Of a stretch of 5,199 bases of DNA, positions 1 through 4,915 are shown piece after piece. This stretch comes from Pseudomonadota bacterium (GTDB taxonomy: Bacteria > Pseudomonadota > Gammaproteobacteria > SZUA-229), in assembly GCA_030673345.1 (NCBI GenBank), contig DAOVJH010000131.1:1-5199 (forward strand), read 5' to 3'. The notes beneath the pieces are model-generated. The model ran no database searches and had not been told where the DNA came from. It saw only the letters and a list, made by a program, of their open reading frames with translations. Position 1 is the stretch's first letter; every line of letters starts with the position of its first letter. Made by a program: the position numbers and the translations under genes.

Positions 1-581
1 ACAACTTTTAATGCCACCGCGATTACCAGCGCCAGCAATATCATAAAGATAAACCGGATCTTTTCGACCGCAACACCATCGACGCGCGCCAGCTCTTCGT
101 TAACCGAGATAGAGATTAACGGAGAAAGTATCTGGCTGAATATGAGCAGTATGATAACGACGCTGCCATACATCAGCACCAGATCAGACTGATCTACCGC
201 TAACAGATCACCGAACAGATACGACATCAGGTTTACATTGAAACCCTGCGACTGGATGACAGACAAAACGATCAGACCTAAGGCCAATGCACTGTGTGAC
301 AATATACCTAATAAAGTATCGGTCGATAACTCATGCTGTTTTTCCAGCCAGAATAATAATACCGCTATCACCACGCCGATCATTCCTACACCGACCATCG
401 GCAACTGCTCTGCTGCGACGGCCAGCGCAACACCCAGCAGTGCCGCATGTGCCAGGGTATCACCAAAATAAGCCATCCTGCGCCACACCACCACGCTGCC
501 CAGCGGGCCGACAACCAAAGCCAGTGCGATGCCTGCTGCCAGTGCATACAGGATAAAACTGTCATTCCAGAAGGCAGCCAT
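1..581 (-). CDS. znuB: Zinc ABC transporter, inner-membrane permease ZnuB (partial, C-terminus beyond the window)
   Basis: This is the membrane channel subunit of the ZnuABC high-affinity zinc importer, which takes zinc from ZnuA and passes it to the cytoplasm. I read 193 codons from an ATG at 579-581 before the window edge. The E. coli protein is about 261 residues, so roughly the last 70 are missing. The chain is very hydrophobic with several membrane segments. Family motifs visible are RRMAYFGDTLAHAALLGVAL (34-53), YLFGDLLAV (121-129), a cytoplasmic segment expected to contact ZnuC, and EELARVDGV (162-170). The start codon shares one base with the znuC stop (TGATG on the minus strand), so translation is probably coupled to znuC. 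No frameshift is seen. The manganese/iron permeases of the same ABC-3 family are the alternative, but the motif match and the znuC/znuA neighbours favour zinc. Confidence 0.95.
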   Translation of the reverse strand, partial: MAAFWNDSFILYALAAGIALALVVGPLGSVVVWRRMAYFGDTLAHAALLGVALAVAAEQLPMVGVGMIGVVIAVLLFWLEKQHELSTDTLLGILSHSALALGLIVLSVIQSQGFNVNLMSYLFGDLLAVDQSDLVLMYGSVVIILLIFSQILSPLISISVNEELARVDGVAVEKIRFIFMILLALVIAVALKV

Positions 582-1417
582 CACTTGTTATCCTGCCACT
601 TCTCATCATTATCACCGGGCTCGCAACTGTGACAGTGCTCAGAATCAACGATGTTGCCGCGCAAGTCGTGTTCGTGATCATGATGATGTGAATACAGTGC
701 CAGTCCTTCGATCGCATCACCAAACAGCTTCAGGTATTCTGGATGTTCACTGACATCATCGGGGTGGCCGGTACAGCAGATATGCGAGTTCAGGCAGATC
801 ACTCTATCCGTCGCGGCCATCACCAGGTGGAGATCATGTGACACCATCAATATGCCACAGTCATGCTTATCACGGATATGCCTGATGGTTTCATACAGCG
901 CCTGCTGGCCGATGATATCCATACCTGAAGCAGGCTCATCCAGCACCAGCAGCTGCGGCTTTTTTAACAGGGCACGAGCGAGCAATACACGCTGCATTTC
1001 ACCACCAGAGATATTCTGCATAGGCGAATACAGCAGATAAGCACATTTGACCTCGTCGAGCATATGCCGGCACTGCTGCTCATCGTGCTGACCGGTAACA
1101 TTGAGAAAATCAACGACCCGTATCGGCATGACTTCAGGCACATCGATGCGTTGCGGCACATAACCCAGGCGAAGATTTTTCAACCGCTCCACGCTGCCGC
1201 TGCTGGCATCACTCAGCCCTAGCAGTATACGTATCAGGCTGGTCTTACCTGCACCATTCGGCCCGATCAGAGTAATGATCTCTTTGCTGTGCAATTGCAG
1301 GCTCACATCGTTCAGTATGGTCTTACCGCGTATCACATAGCCGATATTTTCCGCAGACAATAATGGCCCGTCTTCAGCATTGGCGTTGTTGGCAGATTGT
1401 GTGTGCGGAGATGACAT
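581..1417 (-). CDS. znuC: Zinc ABC transporter, ATP-binding protein ZnuC
   Basis: This is the cytoplasmic ATPase that powers ZnuB. It is 278 residues, against about 251 in E. coli. Visible motifs are Walker A GPNGAGKTS (52-60), the Q-loop in YVPQR (Q89), the ABC signature NISGGEMQRV (135-144), Walker B LLVLDE (156-161), the D-loop SGMD (164-167) and the H-loop histidine in VSHDLH (H194). A segment HHHDHEHDLRGNIV (244-257) matches the His-rich tail known from ZnuC. About 20 further residues follow, including HCHSC (261-265), a second possible metal-binding cluster. The first 16 or so residues are a polar extension without obvious domain content. The chosen ATG has only a weak Shine-Dalgarno sequence (GAAG on the minus strand), but no better in-frame start precedes the ABC domain. 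It is first in a znuC-znuB operon, divergent from znuA and probably repressed by Zur. Confidence 0.96.
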   Translation of the reverse strand: MSSPHTQSANNANAEDGPLLSAENIGYVIRGKTILNDVSLQLHSKEIITLIGPNGAGKTSLIRILLGLSDASSGSVERLKNLRLGYVPQRIDVPEVMPIRVVDFLNVTGQHDEQQCRHMLDEVKCAYLLYSPMQNISGGEMQRVLLARALLKKPQLLVLDEPASGMDIIGQQALYETIRHIRDKHDCGILMVSHDLHLVMAATDRVICLNSHICCTGHPDDVSEHPEYLKLFGDAIEGLALYSHHHDHEHDLRGNIVDSEHCHSCEPGDNDEKWQDNK

Positions 1418-1443
1418 AGTTGCTTCGGTAACAATTTAGATCG

Positions 1444-1460
1444 ATATTACATGGTAATAT
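1444..1460. promoter_or_regulatory. Putative Zur operator between znuC and znuA
   Basis: A perfect inverted repeat ATATTAC-ATG-GTAATAT, with 7-bp arms and a 3-bp centre, lies in the znuC/znuA gap. Aligned on its centre with the E. coli-type Zur box as I recall it (ATGTTATA-N-TATAACAT), 11 of 16 arm bases agree. Zur is the zinc-sensing Fur-family repressor of znu genes in gammaproteobacteria. The site overlaps the predicted minus-strand -10 and touches the plus-strand -35, the right place for zinc-dependent repression of both transcripts. The palindrome is seen directly; assignment to Zur is inferred from gene context and partial consensus match. Confidence 0.6.
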
Positions 1461-1472
1461 GACGATTATAAA
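1444..1472 (-). promoter_or_regulatory. Predicted sigma-70 promoter for znuCB
   Basis: On the minus strand, TTTATA (1467-1472) and TAATAT (1444-1449) are separated by 17 bp, giving a -35 with 4 of 6 consensus bases and a good -10. Transcription would start near 1437, about 20 nt before the znuC ATG. The -10 lies entirely inside the palindrome at 1444-1460, so a bound repressor would block it. Confidence 0.4.
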
Positions 1473-1486
1473 TAGACATTTATAAA
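1459..1486 (+). promoter_or_regulatory. Predicted sigma-70 promoter for znuA
   Basis: ATGACG (1459-1464, 4 of 6 consensus) and TATAAA (1481-1486, 5 of 6) are separated by 16 bp. Transcription would start near 1493 and leave a leader of about 64 nt. The -35 overlaps the right edge of the putative Zur palindrome. An alternative -10, TATAAA at 1467-1472, lacks a well-spaced -35. Confidence 0.35.
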
Positions 1487-1493
1487 CAGACAT
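1467..1493 (+). repeat. Short direct repeat, TATAAAYAGACAT x2
   Basis: TATAAATAGACAT (1467-1479) is repeated as TATAAACAGACAT (1481-1493), with one mismatch and a 14-bp period. The second copy provides the proposed znuA -10 and the first lies within its spacer and in the minus-strand -35. It may be a local duplication or a regulator site; nothing in the sequence decides this. Confidence 0.5.
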
Positions 1494-1556
1494 CCTGCGT
1501 TTCTATCCGGCCACCGAGCACGGTTTATAAAACGCGATCAATCCCCTTGCATCGAT

Positions 1557-2495
1557 ATGTATCAGACATTAAAGCCCTGCCTATTATTAAAACATCTCAT
1601 TTCAGCATGCCTGATTTTTTTTGTACTGCCATATGATGCGGCCGCAGAAAAATCGGCGCCCATCGTCGTTACCATAAAACCGCTCTATTCACTGGTCGCT
1701 CAATTGAGCAAAGGCGTCGAAGAACCCGTATTACTGATGAAGCAGATACAGTCACCGCATCATTACACTATGCGCCCTTCTGAACATCGCCTGCTCTCAA
1801 ATGCCAGGATGATCGTATGGATCGGTCCGCAGATGGAATCTCATCTACACAAGATCATCACGCAGCAGAAAGCTGTTGTCGTATCGGCGATGCAGTCGAA
1901 CGGTCTCAAATTACTCAACAGACGAACAAAGAACAGTCCGCAACACACAACTGACCATTCATCACCTGGGCATCTGGAACCAGGCAACCTGGACCCTCAT
2001 ATCTGGCTGTCCTCAGACAATGCGATAGCGATCAGTAAACATATCGCTCAGCAATTAATCATCAGCGACCCTGAGAACAGCAGCCAATATAATAGCAATC
2101 TCCTACTGCTGATAGATAAGATCACACGATTATCTGCAGAGATCAAAACCAGCCTGAAAAACAACAAACAGCCTTTCATTAGCTACCATGACGCCTTTCA
2201 ATATTTCGAAAAGGAATACGGTCTAAATTATTTTGAATCAATAACTTATGATGAGGAAGCTGGCGCCAGCCTGAAACACTTGCGGCACATCAGGAAAGGC
2301 ATAGAAAAAAACAATATACAGTGTATGGTGCATCAGCCGCCTAAACCTGACATCATAATAACGCTAACCAGGAATACAGCAATAAAGACAGCTGCTCTGG
2401 ATCCGCTAGGCCTGACCGTTAATGACGAAAAAGAAGCATGGTTTGAAATCATGCGAGGTATTGCCCTGAACTTTAAACGTTGTTTAAACACCTGA
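1557..2495 (+). CDS. znuA: Periplasmic zinc-binding protein ZnuA
   Basis: This is the periplasmic solute-binding protein that captures zinc and delivers it to ZnuB (cluster A-I metal-binding family). It is 312 residues. Residues 1-30 form a signal peptide with a hydrophobic stretch at 14-25 and likely cleavage after AAA (28-30). Likely zinc-ligand histidines are H68 in SPHHYTMRPS, H138 in NLDPHIWLS and H201 in ISYHDAFQYFEKEYGL, matching E. coli H60, H143 and H207. The LDPLG motif is at 281-285. C256 and C309 match the pair that forms a disulfide in E. coli ZnuA. The His-rich loop before NLDPH is short (about 117-134, only three histidines). The segment after C256 reads MVHQPPKP where E. coli has a VFAEPQF-type sequence. 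The ATG lacks an obvious Shine-Dalgarno sequence. It is divergent from znuCB and probably co-regulated by Zur. Confidence 0.95.
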   Translation: MYQTLKPCLLLKHLISACLIFFVLPYDAAAEKSAPIVVTIKPLYSLVAQLSKGVEEPVLLMKQIQSPHHYTMRPSEHRLLSNARMIVWIGPQMESHLHKIITQQKAVVVSAMQSNGLKLLNRRTKNSPQHTTDHSSPGHLEPGNLDPHIWLSSDNAIAISKHIAQQLIISDPENSSQYNSNLLLLIDKITRLSAEIKTSLKNNKQPFISYHDAFQYFEKEYGLNYFESITYDEEAGASLKHLRHIRKGIEKNNIQCMVHQPPKPDIIITLTRNTAIKTAALDPLGLTVNDEKEAWFEIMRGIALNFKRCLNT

Positions 2496-2500
2496 TAATC

Positions 2501-2540
2501 TAAAATATCAACCGAGCCTGGTTATTAAAATCATATTTTA
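2501..2540. repeat. AT-rich inverted repeat after znuA
   Basis: TAAAATAT (2501-2508) and ATATTTTA (2533-2540) are perfect inverted copies, and between them AACC (2510-2513) can pair with GGTT (2520-2523). The structure begins 6 bp after the znuA stop. It is AU-rich, has no following T-run and is unlikely to terminate strongly. It may protect a 3' end or be chance. I see no convincing promoter in 2496-2589, so yjbQ may be read through from znuA. Confidence 0.35.
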
Positions 2541-2576
2541 AACTACACTTTTACCAGTCTTTCTCTGACCCGATAC

Positions 2577-2582
2577 AAGGAG
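2577..2582 (+). promoter_or_regulatory. Strong ribosome binding site for the first yjbQ gene
   Basis: AAGGAG lies 7 nt before the ATG at 2590. It is much stronger than the sites of znuA, znuC or the second yjbQ gene, and it fixes the start. Confidence 0.85.
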
Positions 2583-2589
2583 CATTAAA

Positions 2590-3009
2590 ATGTTACATCA
2601 AAAAAAATTACGCTTTTCCACGACGGGTCGAGGCACGTACAACATCAGCAAACAGATCACAGAAACCATCGAAGCATCAGGTATCAAATTCGGCATCTGC
2701 CATATCTTCATACAGCACACCAGCGCTTCTTTGATATTATGTGAGAATGCTGACATAACTGTTCGTGAGGACCTGGACGCCTACATGGCCAGGTTAGTCA
2801 AAGATGGTGACAGCCTCTTTAAACACAAAGACGAAGGTCCTGATGACATGGCCGCACATGTGCGCACGGTATTAACACAGAGCTCACTATCGATCCCTAT
2901 ATATAAGGGTAAATGTGATCTGGGACTCTGGCAAGGAATCTTTTTGTGGGAACACAGAACAAATTCGCACAAACGCAATGTCGCAGTCACCATAATGGGT
3001 GACCAGTAG
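2590..3009 (+). CDS. yjbQ: YjbQ/UPF0047 family protein (secondary thiamine-phosphate synthase type)
   Basis: This is a 139-residue cytoplasmic protein covering the full UPF0047 domain, the usual family length. Conserved motifs are GICHIFIQHTSASL (35-48, H43), ENAD (52-55), FKHKDEGPDDMAAH (77-90, with H79, E82, D85, D86 and H90), LGLWQGIFLWEHR (111-123, H122) and the terminal VTIMGD. In the E. coli family member I recall TGTWQGI, so L113 replaces the usual threonine. YjbQ proteins are small oligomers. The family is annotated as secondary thiamine-phosphate synthase because members were reported to complement thiE mutants, but the true physiological role is unsettled. The conserved histidine cluster is thought to bind metal. 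It lies 94 bp after znuA on the same strand and 31 bp before a degenerate paralogue. Confidence 0.93.
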   Translation: MLHQKKLRFSTTGRGTYNISKQITETIEASGIKFGICHIFIQHTSASLILCENADITVREDLDAYMARLVKDGDSLFKHKDEGPDDMAAHVRTVLTQSSLSIPIYKGKCDLGLWQGIFLWEHRTNSHKRNVAVTIMGDQ

Positions 3010-3040
3010 ATATATCAATCAACACGGGGTCAAACTCAGC

Positions 3041-3457
3041 ATGGTTTTTCAGGACACGATTAAGCTCGCACCACAGGAACAGGGTGCAACAGACATCACC
3101 GACCTGATCAGTGAAATCATCGCCGACTCAAAAATCAAGATCGGTACCTGCCAGCTGTTCGTGCATAACAGCATGAGCAGCTTATTAATAAATGATACTG
3201 CTGATGAATCCACAAAAAGTCAGACCGTCGATTTTCTTGCACAGCTTGCTCCAACCAGCGATGGCGTAAGCAATATTATTGACAGCAGCATGAATGCGGT
3301 ACCAACGGCGATGCAAACTGCCGTCATGCAGACATCGATCGCTTTTCCGATAAACCGCGGTAGACCGCTTTTAGGTACCTGGCAGGGTATCTATCTGTGG
3401 GAAAGAACTTCACAGCCGAAGCAGAGAAAACTTACAATCACTATCATCGGCGAGTAA
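3041..3457 (+). CDS. Divergent YjbQ/UPF0047 paralogue lacking the conserved active-site residues
   Basis: This is a 138-residue protein that aligns with its upstream neighbour almost without gaps: IGTCQLFVHNSMSSLL (34-49), SIAFPINRGRPLLGTWQGIYLWE (99-121) and the terminal ITIIGE. The fold and the TWQGI motif are kept, but HTSASL has become HNSMSS. H79, E82, G83, D85, D86, H90 and H122 of the first copy correspond to I, S, S, N, A, A and R here. It is therefore probably catalytically inactive in the YjbQ sense, or it has a different activity; the open frame and intact core argue against a pseudogene. I chose the ATG at 3041 because it aligns with the neighbour's start. A GTG at 2999 in the same frame would add 14 non-family residues and overlap the first gene. 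The ribosome binding site (GGGG, 3026-3029) is weak, so translational coupling in one operon is likely. The two may form mixed oligomers, which is inference. Confidence 0.88.
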   Translation: MVFQDTIKLAPQEQGATDITDLISEIIADSKIKIGTCQLFVHNSMSSLLINDTADESTKSQTVDFLAQLAPTSDGVSNIIDSSMNAVPTAMQTAVMQTSIAFPINRGRPLLGTWQGIYLWERTSQPKQRKLTITIIGE

Positions 3458-3470
3458 AAACAAAAAGCCT

Positions 3471-4439
3471 TTAAACGATGTTCCGTGGACGGCCCTGCTG
3501 ATAGGCACGAATATTCTCTGCTATCTCATCGACCAGTCTCTGTCGTGATTCCCTGCTGGCCCAGGCAATATGCGGTGTAATAATTAAATTATCCGCCTGA
3601 TAACGGATCAGTGCATTGTTGACTGATGGCGGCTCCTGTTCGAGCACATCTAATGCAGCAGCGCCTATATGGTTATTTTCCAGCGCGTACAGTAATGCCG
3701 GCTCATCGATCAATCCGCCACGCGCCGTATTAACTAATATCGCATCAGGCTTCATTGCCGCAAATTCATTTTTACCGATCATGTGGCGGTTCTCTTCGGT
3801 CAAAGGGCAATGCAAAGAGACCACATCCGACGTTGCTAACAGGGTATTTAAATCCGTACGCTCCTCTCGTAGATCTGTCTTGCCTCCCACTTTATGACTA
3901 TGAGCAATCAGCACATTCATGCCAAAACATCTTGCGACCTTTGCCACTGCCTGCCCTAACTCACCATAACCGACGATGCCAATGGTTTTTCCTTGCAGCT
4001 CGCTGATCGGTTCACCAAAATAACAGAAAAAATCACTGCGCGACCAGTCGCCTCCAGCGACCGATTTTTTATAGGAAAAGAGATTTCTATTGAGTGTCAG
4101 CAACAGTGAAAAAACATGCTGCACCACAGATGACGTTGCGTAACCACGAACATTACATACCTGAACGCCCTGCTTTTTTGCAGCATCCCGGTCGACATTA
4201 TTCACTCCGGTGGCAGCAACACAGATTAACTTCAACCGTTTACTGCTGCTGATAACATCGCTGGTCACCGGAACTTTATTCGTTACCAGGATCTCAGCAT
4301 CTTCCAGACAGTGCTCTATATCAGCCGTATTCACATTATCAAACCACTGCCAATCGGCAACACCTGACAATGCTGAAAAATCGAGGTCATCCGGATACAG
4401 CGAAGCTTTATCTAAAAAAAGAGCGGTGGATTTTTTCAT
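3471..4439 (-). CDS. D-2-hydroxyacid dehydrogenase, hydroxypyruvate/glyoxylate reductase-like
   Basis: This is a 322-residue NAD(P)-dependent oxidoreductase of the D-isomer-specific 2-hydroxyacid dehydrogenase family, reducing a 2-keto acid to a D-2-hydroxy acid. The substrate-binding segment has the VAATGVNNVD (74-83) and NVRGYATSSVVQH (96-108) motifs. The Rossmann dinucleotide site is GYGELG (157-162). The catalytic triad is R240 in NTARGGLID, E269 in LDVLEQEPP and H290 in TPHIAWAS. The GYAT and TPHIAW motifs resemble glycerate dehydrogenase/hydroxypyruvate reductase (HprA) more than phosphoglycerate dehydrogenase, and there is no ACT domain. After the second Rossmann strand it reads LIAHSHK (177-183), without the acidic residue typical of strict NAD enzymes, so NADPH use is possible. 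The ATG has no clear ribosome binding site. It converges with the second yjbQ gene, with 13 bp between stops. The exact substrate cannot be read from sequence. Confidence 0.92.
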   Translation of the reverse strand: MKKSTALFLDKASLYPDDLDFSALSGVADWQWFDNVNTADIEHCLEDAEILVTNKVPVTSDVISSSKRLKLICVAATGVNNVDRDAAKKQGVQVCNVRGYATSSVVQHVFSLLLTLNRNLFSYKKSVAGGDWSRSDFFCYFGEPISELQGKTIGIVGYGELGQAVAKVARCFGMNVLIAHSHKVGGKTDLREERTDLNTLLATSDVVSLHCPLTEENRHMIGKNEFAAMKPDAILVNTARGGLIDEPALLYALENNHIGAAALDVLEQEPPSVNNALIRYQADNLIITPHIAWASRESRQRLVDEIAENIRAYQQGRPRNIV

Positions 4440-4458
4440 GATCTAATTAAGCCAGCGT

Positions 4459-4562
4459 CTTCTCAACGCCGTCCCAGGTTCATTGTGAGATACCGCCCAT
4501 CCCTGGGCATATTCACACCGCCATCCCAGGCTCCTTGTGAGATACCGCCCATCCCTGGGCAT
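4459..4562. repeat. Two-copy 52-bp tandem repeat with internal palindromes
   Basis: Copies 4459-4510 and 4511-4562 match at 46 of 52 positions; the core 4467-4510 versus 4519-4562 differs at only 3 of 44, and the last 28 bp of each are identical. Each copy contains CCCAGG (4473-4478; 4525-4530) complementary to CCTGGG (4502-4507; 4554-4559), and also a tight hairpin GCCCA-TCCC-TGGGC (4495-4508; 4547-4560) that competes for the same bases. It fills most of the gap between the hydroxyacid dehydrogenase start and the rubredoxin terminator, thus in the upstream region of the dehydrogenase gene. It may be a dispersed intergenic repeat family or a regulatory module; I see no protein here. Confidence 0.85.
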
Positions 4563-4591
4563 AAAAAAGGCTGTCGCAATGACAGCCTTTT
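4563..4591 (-). terminator. Intrinsic terminator of the rubredoxin gene
   Basis: AAAAGGCTGTC (4565-4575) pairs perfectly with GACAGCCTTTT (4581-4591) around a 5-nt loop. Read on the minus strand, the stem is followed by a run of six T (4563-4568), starting 17 bp after the rubredoxin stop. This is a classical rho-independent terminator. The T-run on the plus strand is short, so it should act mainly leftward. Confidence 0.9.
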
Positions 4592-4608
4592 CTACACTAC
4601 TTTTCATC

Positions 4609-4779
4609 TCAGGCTTCAGTCATTTCAAAATCTGATTTACCTGCGCCACAATCCGGACACTCCCAGTCATCCGGTACATCTTCCCAGCGCGTACCTGGTG
4701 CCAGATCATGCTCTTCATCACCCAGTTCTTCGTTATAAACATAACCACATACGATGCAGGTTAAAACTTTATATGACAT
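4609..4779 (-). CDS. Rubredoxin
   Basis: This is a 56-residue cytoplasmic electron carrier with a single iron held by four cysteines. The two knuckles are C8-I-V-C11-G and C41-P-D-C44-G, with the family signatures CGYVYNEELGD (11-21), APGTRWEDVPDDWECPDCG (27-45) and GKSDFE (47-52). Length and spacing are standard for the small single-domain type. The ATG at 4777-4779 is chosen because GGAGG lies 5 nt upstream and family members start a few residues before the first CxxC. The open frame extends 25 codons upstream, but that part overlaps the promoter and has no rubredoxin similarity. It is divergent from thiD and has its own terminator. Its redox partner is not visible here. Confidence 0.95.
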   Translation of the reverse strand: MSYKVLTCIVCGYVYNEELGDEEHDLAPGTRWEDVPDDWECPDCGAGKSDFEMTEA

Positions 4780-4784
4780 ACTTA

Positions 4785-4789
4785 CCTCC
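4785..4789 (-). promoter_or_regulatory. Ribosome binding site of the rubredoxin gene
   Basis: GGAGG on the minus strand lies 5 nt before the ATG at 4779. It decides the short 56-residue start over the longer open frame beginning at 4854. Confidence 0.85.
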
Positions 4790-4803
4790 AGATCAATGCA
4801 GCT

Positions 4804-4831
4804 ATTGTACACACTCTTGATTGCGTTAGAA
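4804..4831 (-). promoter_or_regulatory. Predicted promoter for the rubredoxin gene
   Basis: On the minus strand TACAAT (4804-4809) is a good -10, with a weak -35 TTCTAA (4826-4831) 16 bp away. Transcription would start near 4797, leaving a short leader that contains the GGAGG site. The -35 is poor, so confidence is limited. Confidence 0.35.
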
Positions 4832-4832
4832 T
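4805..4832 (+). promoter_or_regulatory. Possible promoter for thiD, overlapping the rubredoxin promoter
   Basis: On the plus strand TTGTAC (4805-4810) and TAGAAT (4827-4832) are 16 bp apart, giving a weak -35 and a good -10. Transcription would start near 4839 with a leader of about 77 nt. It occupies nearly the same bases as the opposing rubredoxin promoter, so the two could compete for RNA polymerase. Confidence 0.25.
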
Positions 4833-4887
4833 AGTCCTCATGCGAAAAAGTCATGTCGCGCTCTATGGCTCAGGTATGACAATCAAT

Positions 4888-4904
4888 TTGGCTCAATAAG
4901 CCAA
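4888..4904 (+). promoter_or_regulatory. Hairpin immediately upstream of the thiD ribosome binding site
   Basis: TTGGCT (4888-4893) and AGCCAA (4899-4904) form a perfect 6-bp stem with a 5-nt CAATA loop. It ends one base before the AAGG (4906-4909) that serves the thiD ATG at 4916. No T-run follows, so it is not a terminator. It may influence ribosome access or be a protein-binding palindrome; neither can be decided here. No TPP-riboswitch features are visible. Confidence 0.45.
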
Positions 4905-4915
4905 CAAGGTAAGCG

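Noticed and set aside
238..1161. Several open frames opposite or out of frame with znuB and znuC
   Set aside because: They are shadows of well-supported genes, with no ribosome binding sites or family similarity.
1599..1610. Lipoprotein signal (ISAC, cysteine at residue 18) in ZnuA
   Set aside because: It fits the loose lipobox pattern, but the hydrophobic stretch continues past the cysteine and a normal AAA cleavage site follows at 28-30, as usual for ZnuA.
2999..3040. GTG start giving the second YjbQ protein 14 extra residues and an overlap with the first gene
   Set aside because: The extra residues have no family similarity, and the ATG at 3041 aligns with the start of the upstream paralogue.
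3458..3470. Bidirectional terminator between the second yjbQ gene and the dehydrogenase gene
   Set aside because: Only 13 bp separate the stops. There is an A-rich/T-rich tract but no credible stem.
4459..4562. CRISPR array
   Set aside because: There are only two units with no separate variable spacer of the right size and no cas genes; it is a tandem duplication.
4485..4820. Plus-strand open frame of 111 codons across the repeat, terminator and rubredoxin gene
   Set aside because: It runs through the tandem repeat and the terminator hairpin and is antisense to rubredoxin, so it is not credible as a gene.
4780..4854. Upstream ATG extending rubredoxin to 81 residues
   Set aside because: The extension overlaps the predicted promoter and has no rubredoxin similarity; GGAGG sits just before the internal ATG at 4779.
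4833..4915. TPP riboswitch upstream of thiD
   Set aside because: The conserved THI-box elements are not visible; only a small hairpin near the ribosome binding site is present.
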